DNA of 9,441 nt from an uncultured Bacilli bacterium. GTDB taxonomy: Bacteria > Bacillota_I > Bacilli_A > RF39 > UBA660. The stretch spans positions 1 through 9,441 of the forward strand of contig CANPWS010000036.1 of the NCBI GenBank assembly GCA_947584955.1, written 5' to 3'. The translations under genes were made by a program, and so were the position numbers. The notes beneath the pieces were generated by a model that was not told where the DNA came from, made no database searches, and saw only the letters and a program-made list of their open reading frames with translations. This document shows positions 1-5,456 of this stretch, one piece after another; within the stretch, counting starts at the first letter, position 1, and each line of letters opens with the position of its first letter.

Positions 1-213
1 AACATTATACCCTTGCATTCTTTTCATTCTAGCAAGTGCATCTTGTGCAGTATAACTTCTAACATGTCCTACATGTAATCCTGCTCCTGATGGATATGGA
101 AATTCTACTAGAATATAATAAGGTTCTTTTTCACTACCATTTTCTGCTTTAAATATCTTATTATCATCCCAATATTTCTGCCATTTTTCTTCTACCATTT
201 TATGATCATACAT
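1..213 (-). CDS. leuS: Leucine--tRNA ligase, N-terminal fragment (cut by window edge)
   Basis: This is the first 71 codons of a class I aminoacyl-tRNA synthetase that charges tRNA-Leu in the cytoplasm. The start region reads [17 protein letters not shown], followed by [13 protein letters not shown] at residues 38-50. That is the characteristic LeuRS form of the ATP-binding HIGH motif (HVGH, residues 47-50), followed by the usual [20 protein letters not shown] context. The rest of the gene lies beyond position 1. The ATG overlaps the stop codon of the upstream membrane protein gene by one base (TAATG), with a GGAAGG ribosome binding site inside that gene, so the two are probably translationally coupled and cotranscribed. 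Expression should therefore follow the attenuator-like leader upstream of the membrane protein gene. The identification is firm. The overlap is seen directly and the coupling is inferred. Confidence 0.96.
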   Translation of the reverse strand, partial: MYDHKMVEEKWQKYWDDNKIFKAENGSEKEPYYILVEFPYPSGAGLHVGHVRSYTAQDALARMKRMQGYNV

Positions 214-581
214 TATTTTCTACCTTCCTTTTTCATATAATATCTACCAAGAAGTCCATAACAAACTATTATAAATAATATAAGTAAAATTATACCTATA
301 ATAAATGCTATTATTAAATTATCTATAAGATAAGTAATTATTATATAGACACTTGTTATTATAAATGTATTAATTATAATATTTATTAATATAAATTTTT
401 TATAATTAATTTTCTTAATATCTAAATTATATAATCTTACTAAATAAACAAGTTCTATAGGAACTTTATCTTTATTGTATCTTTTATTTTTTCTTACGTA
501 AAGTATATAATTTAAAATAAATATTATTATAAAAACTATTATATATTCTAAAGCTGCTTTTATATAAATATTGCTTATCAT
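213..581 (-). CDS. Small three-helix membrane protein cotranscribed with leuS
   Basis: The protein is 122 residues from the preferred start. It has three hydrophobic segments at about residues 11-29, 64-84 and 87-110. Between helices 1 and 2 lies a soluble stretch with P41, E43, YLVRLYNLD (46-54) and KINY (57-60), which looks like the conserved core of the family. The tail is basic ([10 protein letters not shown]). The frame is open to an ATG at 608, but that codon lies inside a terminator hairpin. The ATG at 579-581 has a perfect GGAGG (587-591) at short spacing, so I chose it. The stop overlaps the leuS start by one base. I cannot give a molecular function. Small membrane proteins with this kind of core are, as far as I recall, common in low-GC Bacillota, but I cannot name the family with certainty. 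Confidence 0.8.
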   Translation of the reverse strand: MISNIYIKAALEYIIVFIIIFILNYILYVRKNKRYNKDKVPIELVYLVRLYNLDIKKINYKKFILINIIINTFIITSVYIIITYLIDNLIIAFIIGIILLILFIIVCYGLLGRYYMKKEGRK

Positions 582-591
582 AACTTCCTCC

Positions 592-627
592 AAAAAAAAC
601 ATGCTCACTTTTTATGAAGCATGTTTT
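592..627 (-). terminator. Leader terminator directly before the ribosome binding site of the membrane protein-leuS operon
   Basis: On the minus strand a 10-bp perfect stem (AAAACATGCT, 627-618, with AGCATGTTTT, 605-596) closes a 12-base loop and runs into eight T (599-592). The T run abuts the GGAGG of the next gene. It would stop readthrough from the GH31 gene. It also lies downstream of the operon's own promoter (692-720), so it can act as an attenuator for the membrane protein-leuS transcript. The stem and T run are seen directly; the regulatory role is inferred. Confidence 0.85.
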
Positions 628-676
628 AACATTATATAAATAATTAGCGGTCATTTATAGTTTATACATACGCTTC
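616..676 (-). promoter_or_regulatory. Possible antiterminator arm and mini-ORF in the leuS-operon leader
   Basis: In the leader RNA, GAAGC-GT-ATGT (676-666) can pair with ACATGCTTC (624-616): 9 bp with a two-base bulge. The latter sequence is the 5' half and adjoining loop of the terminator, so the two folds exclude each other, as in a transcription attenuator. The arm also contains ATG (669-667) opening a four-codon ORF, Met-Tyr-Lys-Leu-stop, preceded by a GAGAAG that is a poor ribosome binding site. The AGGGTGG-type T-box sequence is absent. Pairing is read from sequence; function is inferred. Confidence 0.5.
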
Positions 677-691
677 TCAACTTATGGTCTT

Positions 692-720
692 ATTATACTA
701 TACATTGCTAATATATTCAA
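692..720 (-). promoter_or_regulatory. Sigma-A promoter of the membrane protein-leuS operon
   Basis: The -35 box TTGAAT (720-715) and the perfect -10 box TATAAT (697-692) are separated by exactly 17 bases. The promoter lies over the last codons and the stop of the GH31 gene. Transcription should start near 685, giving a leader of roughly 100 nt before the membrane protein ATG at 581, with the terminator at 592-627 inside it. Confidence 0.8.
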
Positions 721-3058
721 GTAATTGAATAAACATATTTATAAATTTTGGTTCTAATTTTTCTTTCTTTAACTTTTTTATTTCGATTCTCTTTTTACCA
801 ATACTTGCATCACTAAATAGTATTGAATCTACTTTTTCTTTTAATCTTGTTTCAATTTCTAAGTCATTTAAGATACTTCTAATATCATCATTTACAAGTT
901 GAATATTTTCTAATTCGATATTTTTTCCTTTTATATTTATATATAGTGATCCACCTGATATTACATCATTTACATCAATTACAAAGTCATCTTTATCATA
1001 TGATACTTGAACATCATATGGTCTTTTATTATATAAAACATTAACATCTGTTATATTTACTGTATTTTTAAATCTTATTTTATAATTTCTTTGATCTACT
1101 ATCCTAAGCTTATTAGAATTTGTTATTAATAATTTGTAATCATCTTTTTCGTATTTATATTCAAAGTTAGTAAGCATATAATCTCCAGATTGATAGTTAT
1201 TACTTATTCCATCATCTTCATACATTACATAATTTCCATCTGCTAATGGATATACTACTACTTCTAGATTTTTAGGGTTTTCAGCATTTTGATCTAATGA
1301 AAGTGGTACTATTGAGCCAGCTTTACAAAATACTGGATATTCATCATCTTTATAAAAACACATGTAATATTTATTACCAGGATATTTTTTTCCTGTTTTA
1401 AAATCTAACCATAATCCTTCTGGTACAAATATACTTTGAACTACTCTTCCTATTACTTCATGTCTTTTTTTAGTAATTGGACAAACAAACATTTCACTTC
1501 CAAAGAAATATTGATTTTTGTGTTTTAAGTCATCATATATTTGTTGATATTTATAATAAAATGGCTGAATTAATGGAATACATTTTTTATAATAGTTATA
1601 GCTTTCTGTATATATGTATGGTACTAATTTATTTCTAAGTATCATATATTCTCTAATTACTGAAAGTCTTAAATTATCCCATTTCCAAGGTTCTCTTTTA
1701 TAATATTTTCCTTCTTCTGAAGCAAGTATTAGAAAAGGACTAAAAGTTGCTAGTTGAATATGTCTTATAAATAATTCTTCTTCTTCGGTTCCTTGATAAT
1801 ATCCTCCTGCGGCATGAGCTACAAAACTAACTCCATTATTAGAGGCAGACATGGTATATAAAGGTAATGAAGATAATGTATTCCAATCTACGATTGTCTT
1901 TCCAGTATATACTATTGGATACCTGTGTGCTGCCATTTTACTATTTCTTGATAAGATTACTCCTCTTTTATTTTTATTTAAAATACTATCTACACAGTGA
2001 TAATGATTAAATTGCCATAAAGTATTTGTATCATTTATATTATTGTAATCAATATTAAATAAATCTACACCTAAATCAGATAATGGCCTTATAAATTTAT
2101 TAAAGTATAAACCTAACTTAGCTTGATCCAGTGGTACAAAGCTTACTTCTTTACTTTGCATATACTGACTTAGTTCTTCATAATCTTTGCTAGTACTATC
2201 TAATTTTAATGTTGGATCCATAGTAAGACCTAGTTTTATTTTATTACTTCTAAGTAGACTTATTAATTTTTTAGCATCTATTAGCGATACATCAAAAGAA
2301 TATTTATTCATCTTATCATGCCATTTATTTCCTAGCATTATTACTGATAATGGTATTTCGTTATCTTTAAATTTTTTTATTAATTTTGCTATATCGTTAT
2401 TAGAATATTCATCATTTTTATACCACCAATTTCCTAAAGTATATCTTGGTATAAAACTAGGATAACCTGTTAAATCAAAATAATCTTTTAAACATAAACC
2501 AAAATCTCTTTTATACATAAATACATATATATCTATATTACCATCATTTCTTTTTATATATTCGCCATTTTCTGATAGAACAAGTGACTTTGAATCATCT
2601 AACACACAAAATCCATCAGATGAATAAAGACCATTATCTAATTTTAATTTTCCAACAAAATCATCTAGTGAATACTTTATTGTTCCATAATTTCTTGCTT
2701 CTGGATGACCATAATACCATGATTTATCAGTATCATTTAGTGTTATTTTCAAGTTAGTGCCAGGAGTTAATTTTCCACTTTCAAATGTTTTATTTTTTAC
2801 ATATGCTAAAGTAAAATATTTTGTACTTATTTGAAGTAAGGTATCAGATTCATTTACTACAAACATTGGTCTTTGGAAGTTTCTAAAAATGACGTTCTGA
2901 CTAGCTCTATCTTCAAAATTTCCACTTTCACTATATTCTAGTCTTACTAGCCTTTCTGTTAATATTGTAAAACGATATTTTTGACCAGTTAATGTAATTT
3001 CTGATCTACTTTTTAAATCACTTATGTTTTTTATAAAATAATCTGATAAATTAGCCAT
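698..3058 (-). CDS. Glycoside hydrolase family 31 protein with degenerate active-site motifs
   Basis: The protein has 786 residues from the chosen start. GH31 enzymes are retaining alpha-glycosidases (alpha-glucosidase, alpha-xylosidase and relatives). The order of parts fits: N-terminal beta-sandwich (about 20-190), NWWYKN (210-215) opening the catalytic barrel, GVDLFNIDYNN (330-340), SRNSKMAAHRYP (370-381), GVSFVAHAAGGY (409-420), KREPWKW (454-460), then C-terminal beta domains (EGLWLDFKTGKKYPG, 547-561; MYEDDG, 612-617) and a charged helical tail (about 722-786). Asp337 sits at the nucleophile position. Other expected aspartates appear missing: K387 in YTGKT where SGDT is usual, A416 where SHDIGG is usual, and G243/K245 in the segment ending WH. 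It may have changed or lost activity. No signal peptide, so probably cytoplasmic. The ATG at 3058 has AAGGGTGA before it. The in-frame ATG at 3085 would lie inside the -10 box. Confidence 0.88.
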   Translation of the reverse strand: MANLSDYFIKNISDLKSRSEITLTGQKYRFTILTERLVRLEYSESGNFEDRASQNVIFRNFQRPMFVVNESDTLLQISTKYFTLAYVKNKTFESGKLTPGTNLKITLNDTDKSWYYGHPEARNYGTIKYSLDDFVGKLKLDNGLYSSDGFCVLDDSKSLVLSENGEYIKRNDGNIDIYVFMYKRDFGLCLKDYFDLTGYPSFIPRYTLGNWWYKNDEYSNNDIAKLIKKFKDNEIPLSVIMLGNKWHDKMNKYSFDVSLIDAKKLISLLRSNKIKLGLTMDPTLKLDSTSKDYEELSQYMQSKEVSFVPLDQAKLGLYFNKFIRPLSDLGVDLFNIDYNNINDTNTLWQFNHYHCVDSILNKNKRGVILSRNSKMAAHRYPIVYTGKTIVDWNTLSSLPLYTMSASNNGVSFVAHAAGGYYQGTEEEELFIRHIQLATFSPFLILASEEGKYYKREPWKWDNLRLSVIREYMILRNKLVPYIYTESYNYYKKCIPLIQPFYYKYQQIYDDLKHKNQYFFGSEMFVCPITKKRHEVIGRVVQSIFVPEGLWLDFKTGKKYPGNKYYMCFYKDDEYPVFCKAGSIVPLSLDQNAENPKNLEVVVYPLADGNYVMYEDDGISNNYQSGDYMLTNFEYKYEKDDYKLLITNSNKLRIVDQRNYKIRFKNTVNITDVNVLYNKRPYDVQVSYDKDDFVIDVNDVISGGSLYINIKGKNIELENIQLVNDDIRSILNDLEIETRLKEKVDSILFSDASIGKKRIEIKKLKKEKLEPKFINMFIQLLEYISNV

Positions 3059-3083
3059 ACAATCACCCTTTATTCTATTAACC

Positions 3084-3112
3084 ATTATACAATATTTTTT
3101 TTAAAAAGGAAA
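3084..3112 (-). promoter_or_regulatory. Probable promoter of the GH31 gene
   Basis: A perfect TATAAT (3089-3084) lies 25 bases ahead of the chosen ATG. The matching -35, 17 bases further up, is a weak TTTCCT (3112-3107). Transcription would start near 3077, leaving a short leader with AAGGGTGA just before the ATG at 3058. The poor -35 lowers confidence. Confidence 0.5.
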
Positions 3113-3152
3113 TAGTTTTATTTCTTTATTTAAAAAAATATTGTTAAGTATC

Positions 3153-3182
3153 AAAAAAACAATATGTACATTAAACATATTG
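3153..3182 (-). terminator. Rho-independent terminator after tRNA-Arg
   Basis: On the minus strand, CAATATGT and ACATATTG form an 8-bp stem around a seven-base loop (3182-3160), followed by seven T (3159-3153). It lies 15 bases past the CCA end of the tRNA and separates it from the GH31 gene. Confidence 0.88.
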
Positions 3183-3197
3183 CTTATAAAACATAAA

Positions 3198-3274
3198 TGG
3201 CGTCCCCAGAAGGATTCGAACCTTCGACCGCACGCTTAGAAGGCGTGTGCTCTATCCAGCTGAGCTATGAGGAC
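3198..3274 (-). tRNA. tRNA-Arg (anticodon UCU)
   Basis: The sequence folds into a standard cloverleaf. The acceptor arm is GTCCTCA paired with TGGGGAC, then discriminator G and an encoded CCA (3200-3198). The D arm contains AGCTCAGCTGGATAGAGC, the anticodon stem is CACGC/GCGTG around the loop CTTCTAA, and the T arm contains GGTTCGAATCC. The anticodon TCT (3240-3238) reads AGA and AGG, the likely dominant Arg codons in so AT-rich a genome. It is a single tRNA with its own promoter and terminator. I saw no duplicated tRNA 3' end nearby that would suggest integration at this site. Confidence 0.97.
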
Positions 3275-3304
3275 AATAAGTCTTTCTTTGAGAAATACAG
3301 ACTA

Positions 3305-3333
3305 ATTATACACCATTTATTTCATTAATTCAA
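3305..3333 (-). promoter_or_regulatory. Sigma-A promoter of tRNA-Arg
   Basis: TTGAAT (3333-3328) and a perfect TATAAT (3310-3305) have a 17-base spacer. The -35 overlaps the stop codon of the gerM-like gene. Transcription would begin about 24 bases before the mature tRNA 5' end. Confidence 0.8.
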
Positions 3334-4292
3334 GTATTTTTTGGGAAAAATTTATAAATTTCTTCATCTTCAACCATAAACACTACTTCATCAACATTCA
3401 TATTATCTCCCATTGACAAACCAACAGTATAAATAACTTCTTCTAATATATTATTATTTGACATATCATGAAAAATCATGTTATTAAAATTAAGCTTCAA
3501 AGTATTATCATCAAGTTCATAATCTAAAAGCTTTGTACTTACATTTAAAAAACTCATCAAACTAGTTTCATATACTGGTGAAGTAGAAAGCTGTTCTATA
3601 ATTACTTTTATTTTATCTTGATTATCATTATTTATATATTTAGTCACAGGAACATAATAATAATTATCATTATATGAATTAACATAATATAAAGTATATG
3701 AATTAATATTATTTATACTAACAAGTTCATAACTTTTATTAATTCCATAATCTTTATCTAAAACTGCAGGAAGCATTTTTTTACTATAGGGTAAATTAGT
3801 TAATACCTCACCCTCGACTTTAATTATAACTTTATCAATTCCTTCAATACTAGTTAAAGTAAATATAATAGATTCAATCATTTTTTCTTCGTATTCACTT
3901 TTTACTTCTAATAATTCTTTGGAAAAATCAATAGTAAGAATTTTATTTTCTAATGATATATCTTTTATCGATGTACCACTTGGAATAATACTTCTAAATC
4001 CATTTGGTATTATATTACTCTTTTTTCCATCAATTATTAATCCTTCGATTAAATCTTTAGCTTTATCACTTGCTTCACAATTACAACTAGTAATTAAAGT
4101 TCTAGCTACATAATCATTACTATCAAGAAGATAAATAACTGCTAAATTATTAGGATAAACATATTCTATACTATCTTGTTTTAACTGTAATTCATTTTTA
4201 TTTTTATCACTAGGAATTAAATATAAAACTAGAAGAATAAATAATGTAAAACTGGCAATAACAATTTTCCTAACAGACATTTTCTTTAGCAT
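3330..4292 (-). CDS. gerM: GerM-like membrane-anchored spore protein with two GerMN domains
   Basis: The protein has 320 residues. A single hydrophobic segment (about 9-27) follows a basic start (MLKKMSVRK), so it is anchored in the membrane with the bulk outside. Two copies of the GerMN fold follow, at about 48-175 and 196-315. Each contains an L-T/K-I/L-D/N-F core strand (LTIDFSKELL, 119-128; LKLNFNN, 265-271) and a following helix. In Bacillus subtilis GerM is a two-GerMN-domain protein needed for spore formation and germination, and its gene lies close to gerE; here the gene directly follows gerE, which supports the name. B. subtilis GerM is a lipoprotein, but this one has no lipobox cysteine and keeps a plain transmembrane anchor. 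The start at 4292 is set by AGGTGA. The gene ends in TGA. Family assignment is strong; exact orthology is likely. Confidence 0.85.
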   Translation of the reverse strand: MLKKMSVRKIVIASFTLFILLVLYLIPSDKNKNELQLKQDSIEYVYPNNLAVIYLLDSNDYVARTLITSCNCEASDKAKDLIEGLIIDGKKSNIIPNGFRSIIPSGTSIKDISLENKILTIDFSKELLEVKSEYEEKMIESIIFTLTSIEGIDKVIIKVEGEVLTNLPYSKKMLPAVLDKDYGINKSYELVSINNINSYTLYYVNSYNDNYYYVPVTKYINNDNQDKIKVIIEQLSTSPVYETSLMSFLNVSTKLLDYELDDNTLKLNFNNMIFHDMSNNNILEEVIYTVGLSMGDNMNVDEVVFMVEDEEIYKFFPKNT

Positions 4293-4307
4293 AACATCAC
4301 CTATTTA

Positions 4308-4335
4308 AATATATGCTATATTTTTTGTTATATGA
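4308..4335 (-). promoter_or_regulatory. Possible SigE-type promoter of the gerM-like gene
   Basis: CATATATT (4315-4308) resembles the SigE -10 consensus CATACAnT with one mismatch. TCATATA (4335-4329) resembles the -35 consensus KMATATT with one mismatch. The spacer is 13 bases, one short of the usual 14-15. Transcription would leave a very short leader before the ATG at 4292. This is a motif match only, but a mother-cell promoter suits a spore gene that sits just past a terminator. Confidence 0.4.
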
Positions 4336-4354
4336 AAAAAAGCCAATACTGGCT
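4335..4354 (-). terminator. Terminator after gerE
   Basis: On the minus strand, AGCCA and TGGCT form a 5-bp stem around a GTAT tetraloop (4354-4341), which runs into seven T (4341-4335). It starts at the final base of the gerE stop codon, so gerE is probably a single-gene unit and gerM has its own promoter. Confidence 0.75.
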
Positions 4355-4560
4355 TATAAAGATATTTCACCTAACTTAATAAGTTCAACTACCGCTTGAG
4401 CACGACCCTTTACTGATAATTTCTGCATTGCATTTGATATATGATTTCTTACTGTTTTTTCACTAATTTTTAACTTATCTGCTATTTCTTTAGTAGTTTT
4501 ATTACAAATAAGTAATTCAAATACTTCTTTTTCTCTTTTTGTTAAAATATTTTTATTCAT
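4354..4560 (-). CDS. gerE: GerE, LuxR-type regulator of late spore mother-cell genes
   Basis: The protein has 68 residues, close to the 74 of B. subtilis GerE, and is almost wholly a LuxR/GerE helix-turn-helix. LTKREKEVFELL (6-17), KTTKEIADKLKISEKTVRNH (21-40), ISNAMQKLSVKGRAQAVVEL (41-60) and the C-terminal LGE match my memory of GerE nearly residue for residue. There is no receiver or sensor domain. GerE binds promoters of the SigK regulon and switches on spore-coat genes in the mother cell. The frame is open to an ATG at 4602, but that has no ribosome binding site and lies at the predicted transcription start. The ATG at 4560 has GTGAGGT before it and gives the GerE-like length. Upstream is spoIIIAH and downstream gerM, all on the same strand. 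Confidence 0.95.
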   Translation of the reverse strand: MNKNILTKREKEVFELLICNKTTKEIADKLKISEKTVRNHISNAMQKLSVKGRAQAVVELIKLGEISL

Positions 4561-4604
4561 ACATACCTCACTTTTCTTGTAGGGTGGAGTTTGCTTTTTC
4601 ATAA

Positions 4605-4633
4605 TATTGTATGAATAATATTTCTTTTAAGTG
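4605..4633 (-). promoter_or_regulatory. SigK-like promoter of gerE
   Basis: CATACAATA (4613-4605) fits the SigK -10 consensus CATAnnnTA exactly. CACT (4633-4630) gives a partial mACm -35 with a 16-base spacer. The start near 4597 leaves about 37 nt before the ATG at 4560. In B. subtilis gerE is transcribed by SigK, which agrees. The -10 also matches SigE (CATACAnT), but I see no SigE-type -35 at the right distance. Confidence 0.5.
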
Positions 4634-4649
4634 AGAGTATTTAACCTAA

Positions 4650-5159
4650 TTAAGCTTGAAATTCAACAGAAATATACATTTTTTTATCAAATTGACTTTG
4701 AACTAGTCTCATAATATCATTAGCAAGTGATACATTATGATTATCACTACCTACTACTACTCTAATTTGATCATTATCAATTTTTACAAAACTATCATAA
4801 GAATATGTACTTTTAATTTTATTTTCAATAGTTTCTTCAAGTGAAGAATTTTGATTAATAGATTTTAATTCTTCAAATGCTAAATTTTTTTCTTGAACAC
4901 TTACATCTTTATCAGTAAGTTTTTCTTTAAGAGAATTAATATTTTCTAAAACTTGATTATTATCTTCAACTTTTAATGCTGATATTATACTACTTTGTTC
5001 AACATTAACTTCATTACTTACTTCATTTTCATTATTTTCTTCTAAAACACTTCCATTGTTAGTGATAAGTAATTCATTTGGCATAGTAATATAATAGATA
5101 CTTAATACTAGTATTAAACTAAATAATGTTAAAAACCATAAATTCTTCTTATTAATCAT
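4650..5159 (-). CDS. spoIIIAH: SpoIIIAH, mother-cell membrane component of the spore feeding-tube channel
   Basis: The protein has 169 residues. The N-terminus, NKKNLWFLTLFSLILVLSIYY (3-23), is the typical SpoIIIAH opening: K-x-x-x-W-x-L-T followed by one transmembrane helix. Next come an acidic, Asn/Glu-rich linker (about 38-60) and a C-terminal domain (about 68-168) with KNLAFEELKSI (91-101) and IRVVVGSDNHNVSLANDIMRLV (132-153), matching the YscJ/FliF-like ring-building domain that binds forespore SpoIIQ. B. subtilis SpoIIIAH has 218 residues, so this is a short version, mainly in the linker. The gene is usually last in the spoIIIAA-AH operon. Here the upstream neighbour is divergent, so it is detached and must have its own promoter. 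The start at 5159 follows AGAGG at good spacing. Identification rests on the N-terminus, the domain layout and the spore-gene neighbours. Confidence 0.85.
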   Translation of the reverse strand: MINKKNLWFLTLFSLILVLSIYYITMPNELLITNNGSVLEENNENEVSNEVNVEQSSIISALKVEDNNQVLENINSLKEKLTDKDVSVQEKNLAFEELKSINQNSSLEETIENKIKSTYSYDSFVKIDNDQIRVVVGSDNHNVSLANDIMRLVQSQFDKKMYISVEFQA

Positions 5160-5178
5160 AATTATTTCCTCTTTTCTA

Positions 5179-5193
5179 GTTAATAATATTAAC
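5179..5193. repeat. Perfect AT-only palindrome in the spoIIIAH leader
   Basis: GTTAATAATATTAAC is a perfect 15-base inverted repeat around a central A. It lies between a possible -10 for spoIIIAH and its ribosome binding site, so it could be an operator. A T run follows it on the plus strand, but no gene upstream on that strand would need a terminator. Confidence 0.45.
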
Positions 5194-5202
5194 TTTTTTT
5201 TA

Positions 5203-5210
5203 ATTTATGC
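5203..5210 (-). promoter_or_regulatory. Possible SigE -10 element for spoIIIAH
   Basis: CATAAATT (5210-5203) fits a relaxed SigE -10 (CATAnAnT), about 44 bases before the spoIIIAH ATG. I did not find a convincing -35 at 13-15 bases, although AT-rich sequence there makes a partial match easy. SpoIIIA genes are SigE-dependent in B. subtilis, which is the main reason to note it. Confidence 0.3.
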
Positions 5211-5253
5211 ATATTTTGTAATATATTATATATAATTTAACAGTTGAAATATC

Positions 5254-5282
5254 TTGACAAGTTCAAATAAATTTAGTATGAT
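5254..5282 (+). promoter_or_regulatory. Strong sigma-A promoter of the plus-strand gene at 5457
   Basis: A perfect TTGACA (5254-5259), a 17-base spacer and TATGAT (5277-5282) form one of the best sigma-A promoters in the window. Transcription should start near 5289, giving a leader of about 168 nt. Confidence 0.85.
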
Positions 5283-5287
5283 TTAAG

Positions 5288-5456
5288 AACGCTAAAGAAA
5301 TTGTATAAACAGATTTTTGTTTTTTAGCGTTATTATAATATTAATATTATTACTTTAATATATTAATATTACTAAAAAGTAGTATGCCGTATATTGAGTT
5401 TATAGATATCTCATTAAAAATCTTATATATGATATTTTTACAAAAGGAGGATTTAT
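5288..5456 (+). promoter_or_regulatory. Long structured 5' leader of the gene at 5457
   Basis: The predicted transcript begins with a hairpin whose 9-bp stem is AACGCTAAA (5288-5296) with TTTAGCGTT (5323-5331), extended by a G-T and two A-T pairs. No T run follows, so it is not a terminator; it could protect the 5' end or be part of a sensor. After it come AT-rich direct repeats (TTAATATTA-type, about 5340-5372) and, just before the AAAAGGAGG, a weak AT hairpin near 5416-5440. I do not recognise a known riboswitch class. Confidence 0.45.

Noticed and set aside
592..700. T-box riboswitch for leuS
   Set aside because: The leader is only about 100 nt and has no AGGGTGG-type T-box sequence or specifier stem; an ordinary attenuator fits better.
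2187..2465. Plus-strand open frame of 92 codons
   Set aside because: It lies wholly inside the GH31 gene on the other strand, has no convincing ribosome binding site, and its hydrophobic composition is what AT-rich antisense sequence gives.
3058..3085. Upstream ATG at 3085 as start of the GH31 gene
   Set aside because: It falls inside the predicted -10 box and has no ribosome binding site, whereas the ATG at 3058 follows AAGGGTGA.
3198..3274. Integration site of a mobile element at tRNA-Arg
   Set aside because: No integrase gene and no repeat of the tRNA 3' end was seen; the tRNA has its own intact promoter and terminator.
3919..4113. Plus-strand open frame of 64 codons
   Set aside because: It is antisense to the well-supported gerM-like gene and has no ribosome binding site or promoter of its own.
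4561..4602. Upstream ATG at 4602 as start of gerE
   Set aside because: It has no ribosome binding site, lies at the predicted transcription start, and would make the protein longer than GerE with an unrelated N-terminus.
5340..5372. CRISPR-like or origin-type repeats
   Set aside because: The TTAATATTA repeats are short, pure AT and irregular, with no spacers and no DnaA boxes recognised.
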